Part shown: one piece after another, positions 58,508 to 64,000 of the stretch
Numbering within the stretch: position 1 is the stretch's first letter
Layout of the letters: the number at the start of each line of letters is the position of its first letter
NCBI GenBank assembly: GCA_013407085.1
Contig: JACCGJ010016197.1
Coordinates: forward strand, 17,089-81,088
Origin: Atriophallophorus winterbourni
Lineage: Eukaryota > Platyhelminthes > Trematoda > Plagiorchiida > Microphallidae
Direction of reading: 5' to 3'
Length of the DNA: 64,000 bases
Notes under the pieces: generated by a model
Told to the model about the DNA's origin: nothing
Seen by the model: only the letters and a program-made list of their open reading frames with translations
Database searches by the model: none
Program-made: the position numbers and the translations under genes

Positions 58508-59584
58508 CACTTACTCATACGCCCACGACCCAGATTTCCTCTGATAGGCATCCATGGTGACCTAACTGGTATAATCAAAGTTCCTAGTTATCGAACTTAC
58601 TCGAAAAAAGGCTTAAGCCTTAAAGCAGTTTCGAGTAATATGAGTCGAGACAGATATGAGGAGATAAAGCGCTATCTTCACTTTAATGATAACATTTTGC
58701 AGAAGGAAGATGGCAACAAAGATGACAAACTATTCAAAATTCGATCAATTATGGATTCCATCAAATCGAACTGTCAGAAACTTCCACAAGAAGAACATCA
58801 AGCCGTGGATGAACAAATCATTCCTACCAAAGCGCATATCTCCTTAAAACAATACAATCCAAGAAAGTCACATAAATGGGGGTATAAAGTCATATCTAGA
58901 GCAGGATCGAGTGGCCTTATTTGTGACTTCGAGATTTATACGGGGAAGGATCGGAAGAAGAAAGATGTCGAAGTTGGAATGTCATCAACCTACGCACTTC
59001 GGCTTGCTGAAGGTATACCCAAGCACAAGAACTACAAGTTATTTTATGATAACTGGTTCTTTTCATTGGGCTTATCAAGGAAGCTACAGGAATCTGGTAT
59101 TCTCAATGTGTCTACCGTCAGTGTGAACAGGCTGAAAAGATGTATACTGGAGAATGATAAACTGCTACAAAAAGATGGGAGAGGAAGTTACGACTTCAGA
59201 GTTGAAATCAATAGTAATATAATAGCTGTGAAGTGGTTTGACAACAAACCAATTCACCTACTTTTTTTCATATGCGGGAATAGAACCGGCTGATACAGTG
59301 ATGAGATGGGATCGAAAACAGAACTCATATGTAGAAGTTGGTAGACCTTTCGTTGTAAAAGAATATAGCAAATTCATGGGGGGAGTCGATTTGTGCAATA
59401 TGTTGATCGAACATTATCGTCCCGATTTCAAGTCGAAGAAATGGTACATGAGGATTTTTTCTGTGTAAAAGGATTGACTAAAGTGAGGTGTCAAAAATGC
59501 GATGTAGCTCTGTGTCTGACCTGCGACAAAACATGTCATAGAGGCTATCACACAAAAGTACATTGCAGTGCCATAAGGAAATGA
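58508..59584 (+). pseudogene. piggyBac-type transposase, frameshifted and internally deleted
   Basis: Readable from about 58547 (GDLTGIIKVPSYRTYSKKG, then Met at 58640, MSRDRYEEIKRYLHFND), the N-terminal part of the catalytic region; the usual acidic N terminus is missing or disrupted by a TGA at 58505. The first catalytic Asp lies in AVDEQ (residue 57 from Met 58640) and the second in FYDNWF (residue 137). A frameshift falls in the T run near 59263, after WFDNKPIHLL. The next frame carries EYSKFMGGVDLCN with the third Asp at 59388-59390, while the Asp expected three residues later is Asn. After KWYMRIF about 100 residues normally present are absent, and a Cys-rich tail follows in the first frame (VRCQKCDVALCLTCDKTCHRGYH). 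Not functional. Confidence 0.85.
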
Positions 59585-59611
59585 CGCCTGAAAACTGATG
59601 ACTTCTGCCGG

Positions 59612-59631
59612 ATGTAACCAATTGGTTACAT
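59612..59631. repeat. 20-bp subterminal palindrome, right
   Basis: Perfect palindrome ATGTAACCAATTGGTTACAT, 131 bp inside the right end. Confidence 0.65.
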
Positions 59632-59766
59632 TTTGTTATTTTCTCAATTATGTGAATATCACAAACTTTTTATATTATTTGTGTTATTTCACCCCTGGGC
59701 AACTCGTTTCCAAAGAAAAAAAATTTTATTTCGGGTTAGAAAATAATTCAGGCATGAAAGGGATAA

Positions 59767-61589
59767 AATGTGATTTAGGTTTGAAATAACATATGTGTGA
59801 TTTGTACTGATGGTTTGCGTTTATTTATGAACCTCTTCTTGTCCCAATTACATTTCCAAGTTTGTAATAGACTGACTACTACAATAGCGTCCCACGAATT
59901 TGCGAGAAAAGTCAAAATTGTATCGCAATAGCCAAAACTTACAGGAAGGTGCATAAGAGCAGTCACGTAGCACGCGTGAACGGGAGATAATGTAAAGGTG
60001 CATAGATCGTGGATCATGCAAAGCACGATTGCTACACAGCCTCATCTCCAATAATTCTTGTCAGAGGAGACTTTTGATTAAGAATTGAGAGTCGTAGGTT
60101 TGACAAGGTTCAATGTCATTCATAAATGGTACATAGTATCCCAGCGACGAGTCAATCCGAGGTCATTGGAGCACTAGATCTGCATGATTGATTTTACTGG
60201 TGACCAGAGTACGATATACAAAGTACTGACCAAGACTAAGCCGAGTCACGTCTCACATGGGGTGAACGTCCTTGCTGAGGTTCTTCACATGGAGTGAACG
60301 CGCGGCTTGTAGTAATCGCACATCTGGCATGGGCTTAGTACGGACACAGTGGAATAAAATGTATTCGCATCCGTATGATTGAAAATGAAGAAACATATGC
60401 CCCGGAAACACAGTTCCTGCTGCATATTTCGAGCATCCGCATGATTGAAAGCAAACGGCCTCGCTTCGAGAGAAACCGATTGGCGTGATGGAACGAGCTG
60501 GTAAGGACCTTGTCTGCTTTGTTTCAAGTAGGACGGTGAGTGCTCATGGTTGATGGCTAGAAATATACCAGTTCGGTAGGCGACAAGCGTCGGTGTGCTC
60601 CGAAGATGTCATGTTCCACCATTATATCAGTAGAAAGGGTTCAAATGTACCTGAGGATGGGAGAAATAAAACTCTCTGTTACATGGGTTTATAACCATGA
60701 CCGAGTTATAAGGACGAGGTACTAAAAGATACATGGGAACGCACCGTGCAATATTAACGTGCCAAATATACAATACATAATCGGCGATATTTATCGAGTG
60801 TCGTTCCGAGCGCTAGCTCGCTGTGCATATGACGGATTCCGGGTTAACATGTGATGTGCGAGGGATTATTTCCGAAAATGTTGGGGCTGAAATGACAGTG
60901 TAATGCCAAAGGTACTCACTGGCTTTCGGTCGGATAAATCCACACCTAAAGAGATCAATGCTAGCGCGATGGGATGGGAAATATTGAGCAGGGTAGGAAA
61001 TTTGAGATGATAAACGGAGACAAGCTGCGTTTTCGAAGAGCGGTTTGCTAAACATCGAAAACGATATCTCCCAAGCTATCAGGAAGAAGCAGAAGTCTAA
61101 TCTCGAGATACGATTCCCTCTGCTGTGCGATTTCGACATCCTCAGCATGTGCTGCATCGATGTTGCTGAGTTCAAGAGAGGATAGTAAATGTATCACATT
61201 TATTCTATTGAGCACATCAGCGAAGGGCTATGACAACCTTTGGAACCAAGGCTGGCTATTGTTCGGATTCGGGCTTGTTACGTCACAGATGCATACAGAA
61301 ACATGCAATCACAGTGATTTTTGAAACACCAACGATATATAACAGAGAATGATTATAAAAAAATAAACTATAACAAGACCGCATGAAACTCACTTTTATC
61401 CCAATACGAAGATGTATTTCAAAAAATTGGAACGCCGGTCCTTGACGGTTTTGCATAACGCTAAAAGGTTTGAAGGCGGTGTTACTACTTTCAAAACACC
61501 AGTAGGCAGAATAGAAAAATGTATGTGTGCATTAATGGAGGAGGAAGTGGAATAACATAACCGAAGTACTGTGTTATTCACATTCCCCG
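59767..61589. other. No recognised gene
   Basis: About 1.8 kb, less AT-rich than the rest. The minus-strand frame 60813-61175 (120 residues) has no recognisable motif. The catccgnatgattgaaa block occurs twice near 60370-60450, a minor local repeat. Confidence 0.4.
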
Positions 61590-61790
61590 CACGTGGGCTG
61601 AGATACTGTCAGGTTGCCCAGGCCGAGACAGATATGAGGAAGAAAGAAGAACAGGAAATGGTAGTGAGACTCCAGTCTGTTTCAGCATGCATCTTACTAC
61701 CTCTGGCCAATCAATTTAGCATGGTGTTAACCGCGCAGCACAAAGTACTGCACGACTGCACATCCGCGCTACTAGTATGGAAGTAGTACA
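61590..61790 (+). repeat. MITE-like palindromic family, partial copy
   Basis: Carries cacgtgggctgagatactgtcaggttgcccaggc and the agcatgca and caatttagcatggtgtta blocks shared with the inverted repeat at 62642-63004. Single arm only. Overlapping frames (61571-61786) are therefore repeat-derived. Confidence 0.65.
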
Positions 61791-62641
61791 CAGTTGCTTT
61801 TTTGTGCGAAATACATATGGATACGAGAGATTAGCTAAAAAGGCAGTGAGGTTACAGCGGATGACAGTCAATTTGGCACAGGGTTAACTGCTCATGAGAT
61901 GAGATGATATCGAGTAGCAACACACGCCATGGAACTTACTGTTTTGAATACAACGGGATGAATATGTCTTCTTGAACAGTGACCTCCAGACGCTTGACGA
62001 TCGCAGCGAACAGGGCTTCCGTGTGCTTGCTTCCCACACGGAATGTCGGGTAGACGGCAGATAAGTCTTGCACGATGTTTAAGAGTCGGTGAGATTCCTT
62101 GCTGGATAACGGATCCCAACAAGCTGAGACGATTTCTGAGGTAAACGATCATTGAACACATCGTGAATACCAAATGCAAAAATTAAAATGTGTTAATTCA
62201 TCTACAGCAACGCCCGGGAATCCTGGTTGTGTTAGGTAAACTTTACGGTGTGTGAACGTGGGATAGAGTAGGTGGTGCGAACGGAGAACGTTAGCAGTTT
62301 TCGCGCATGGGTTCGTTGGTACATGCGCAGTTAGAAAATAATCTCAATTGCAATTGTTCGATATACACAGCCGTAAAAATCGGCAGTGAGAGTTAACGCA
62401 ACACAAGTACGGTATTCAATGGGTGAATTCACATCACCTGTAACGATTCAGAAAGCGAATGGCTCGAGATGAGAGTGCCATGCCAATACATGACGTGGAT
62501 GACAAGGCAGTGCAAACCAGCCTTGGAATTCGACACAGGCTTGGATGTGTGAACGAGGTTGGGAGATATGCTCCCGTGATTCTGCTAAGAAGGCTTTTCC
62601 GTGACATACGAGGGTGCTGACAATGTATGTATGAAATCGCC
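61791..62641. other. No recognised gene
   Basis: Overlapping minus-strand frames 61892-62179, 62434-62682 and 62448-62657 show no motif, and the last two overlap the palindromic repeat. Confidence 0.4.
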
Positions 62642-63004
62642 AGCCTGATCCAGGCAAAGTACCGCAAAGTCAGAGACTGCACGTGGGCTAAGATACTGTC
62701 AGGTTGCCCAGGCCTAGACAGTTAAGGGGAAGGAAAATAGCAATGACAGTGAGACTCCAGCGTGTACTGGCATGCAGCTCACTACCGGTGGCACGGATGT
62801 GCAATCGTACAGTACTTATGTGCCGTGCAGCTAACACCGTGCTAAATTGATTGACCACGGGTAGTGAGCTGCATGCTGAAACGCGCTGGATCTCACTACC
62901 ATTGTTATTCTCTATTTCTCATATCTGTCTAGTCCTGGGCAACGTGACAGTATCTTAGCCCACGTGCAGTCTCTGACTGTGAGGCACTTTGCCTGGATCA
63001 GGCT
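62642..63004. repeat. Large inverted repeat, 150-bp arms (MITE-like)
   Basis: Arms 62642-62791 and 62855-63004 are of equal length and highly complementary (agcctgatccaggc at the ends; actgcacgtgggctaagatactgtca and catgcagctcactacc inside), separated by a 63-bp spacer. A transcript would fold into a long hairpin. Related arms occur singly at 61590-61790 and 63320-63450, suggesting a family of fold-back elements. No transposase is associated. Confidence 0.8.
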
Positions 63005-63319
63005 TGTGCTTTCATACCATACCATACCGGTGGCAACTCAATTTATCACGGCGTTAGCTGCACGATTGCACACCCGTGCTGACAAGCGTCGAATCGAATG
63101 TATCGATCCATTTTCAGTAGACACGAATCCGCTGAATGCGAAGATTCCATCGCATCCGGTGGTAGCGTTGTAGTAGTACAAATGTCTATCCGTGAAGCTT
63201 AGTAGCAAACGGGCTCAGACTGGGAGAAATTCAGGTGCATGCCCTGTCGTCGCTACCCATATGGTGCATTAAACACGAAGTCAGATCGTAGCGGCTAGAG
63301 AATAACGTGGCGCATCGAG

Positions 63320-63450
63320 CCTGGATCCAGGCAAAGCGCCGCATAGTCAGAGACTACACATGGACTAATATACCGCCAGGTTGACCAGGCCTAGACAGAT
63401 ATGATGAACGAAAATAGAAAAGAGACTACAGCGTGTTTCCACACGAAGCT
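63320..63450 (+). repeat. MITE-like palindromic family, diverged single arm
   Basis: gatccaggcaaagcgccgcatagtcagagac, then a diverged copy of the actaatataccgccaggttgaccaggcctagacagatatga segment. Confidence 0.6.
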
Positions 63451-63496
63451 TAACATCGGTGGTGAATAATTTTAACAGGCAGTTGACTGGATGGCC

Positions 63497-64000
63497 GGTC
63501 ACTTAATCGTCGACACTTAATCCCCAGACATTTAATCTCCAAATCACTTCATCCCCAGTCAATTAATTTTCAGTCTTCAGAATAATGCTGTAGAAGGCTG
63601 GCATCATGCATTACACTCACTCTTTTCTTGCCAACATCCCACCATGTGGACATTTCTTAACGGTTTGCGAAAGGATTGCCGACAGCATACGGCCTCTGTT
63701 CTTCAAGCAAGTGCTGGGGTTCATATCAAACAGAAGAAGAAGTATGCTGAGATATGCACCAGGACATCTCGAGCAATTCAGCAATACTCAAAAACGGAAA
63801 GATTGACGTTTTTAAATCAATTGCATATCTCTTCTGCTAAATAAATTCATTTGAACGTATTCTGCATTCTTCAGAGGTCATCAAACCGAGGATTAAGTGA
63901 CCGAAGATTAATTGAATGGGGATGAAGTGACTTGGTGATTAAATGTCTGGGGATGAAATGTCCTAGGGTTAAATGCCTGGGGATTAAGAATTAGGGATCA
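63497..64000. mobile_element. Short Mutator-like element with long inverted repeats
   Basis: The left repeat (about 63497-63575) and right repeat (about 63886 to the window end) are inverted copies with roughly 90% agreement over at least 58 bp, built from repeated (a)cttaatccccag / catttaatctcc-type motifs. Between them only the C-terminal end of a transposase is left. The right terminus may lie beyond the window, so target duplication cannot be checked. Confidence 0.65.
63617..63844 (+). pseudogene. C-terminal remnant of a MULE-type transposase
   Basis: Reading from about 63617: LFSCQHPTMWTFLNGLRKDCRQHTASVLQASAG, then KQKKKYAEICTRTSRAIQQYSKTERLTFLNQLHISSA, ending TAA at 63842-63844. The HPTMWTFL / LRKD / KKKYAEICTR / FLNQL pattern resembles the C-terminal end of animal MULE transposases (HPxxWxFxxxLRKE...YxxxxxR...YLxxI). 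No DDE domain remains. The overlapping frame 63606-63806 is out of phase and not coding. Confidence 0.55.

Larger units (their letters stand above)
58029..59766 (+). mobile_element. piggyBac-like DNA transposon with ATAA target duplication
   Basis: The element spans 58033-59762 (1,730 bp). It starts CCCTTTCAGGACGGA and ends in the inverse of CCCTTTCATGCCTGA (12 of 15 positions shared), giving about 15-bp terminal inverted repeats. The flanks are ATAA at 58029-58032 and ATAA at 59763-59766, in place of the TTAA usual for the superfamily. Inside lies a broken transposase with DDE and Cys-rich parts. Boundaries were deduced from the terminal repeats and the direct repeat. Confidence 0.75.

Noticed and set aside
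60813..61175. 120-residue minus-strand frame
   Set aside because: No recognisable domain, leader or splice signal; composition does not stand out.
62434..62682. Two overlapping minus-strand frames of 82 and 69 residues
   Set aside because: They run into the left arm of the inverted repeat and are in different phases; repeat-derived.

Overview
This is eukaryotic, almost certainly animal, DNA. It is AT-rich, has no operons or closely spaced intact genes, and is dominated by transposable elements in all stages of decay. The LINE families are CR1-like (a PHD-type zinc-finger ORF1 followed by an endonuclease/reverse-transcriptase ORF2) and RTE-like. Together with abundant minimal hammerhead-ribozyme repeats and a piggyBac-type element, they fit a parasitic flatworm best (trematode-like). 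That assignment is inference from protein resemblance and could not be tested by search.

Layout. 0-3.8 kb: copies of a long repeat whose inverted counterpart lies at 48.5-53.2 kb, so about 3 kb is colinear in opposite orientation. 3.8-15.8 kb: broken RTE and CR1 pieces, three hammerhead-derived insertions (6.3, 8.4 and 9.2 kb), and the best host-gene candidate, a signal-peptide exon with TATA-like box and splice donor on the minus strand at 8.84-8.91 kb. 15.85-33.57 kb: head-to-tail array of a decayed CR1 element with a period of about 3,454 bp, carrying the same stops in most copies. A 2-kb non-LINE block (B1) sits inside it and recurs exactly 9,461 bp later (B2), giving a higher-order repeat. 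36.8-40 kb: a CR1 fragment and a four-monomer tandem array of hammerhead units (retrozyme-like), minus strand. 40.9-48.5 kb: a nearly complete CR1 of about 4.8 kb (minus strand) nested inside an older CR1, next to an RTE scrap and a 3' CR1 fragment on the plus strand. 48.5-53.2 kb: inverted copy of the left repeat, with a dimeric hammerhead element inserted in it. 54.9-57.9 kb: another hammerhead insertion and LINE scraps. 58.0-59.8 kb: a structurally bounded but internally deleted piggyBac-like element. 61.6-64.0 kb: a palindromic MITE-like family and a Mutator-like element with long inverted repeats.

The most interesting system is the set of short mobile hammerhead-ribozyme elements. Three independent insertions (85, 448 and 164 bp) are each flanked by perfect 13-14 bp direct repeats. 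For the 448-bp one, the unoccupied site is visible in the inverted paralogous repeat near 1.3 kb. A fourth locus is a tandem array with one ribozyme whose core is fully conserved. Together they look like RNA-derived mobile units, either retrozymes or remnants of Penelope-like elements.

No complete host protein-coding gene, rRNA, convincing tRNA or CRISPR array was found.
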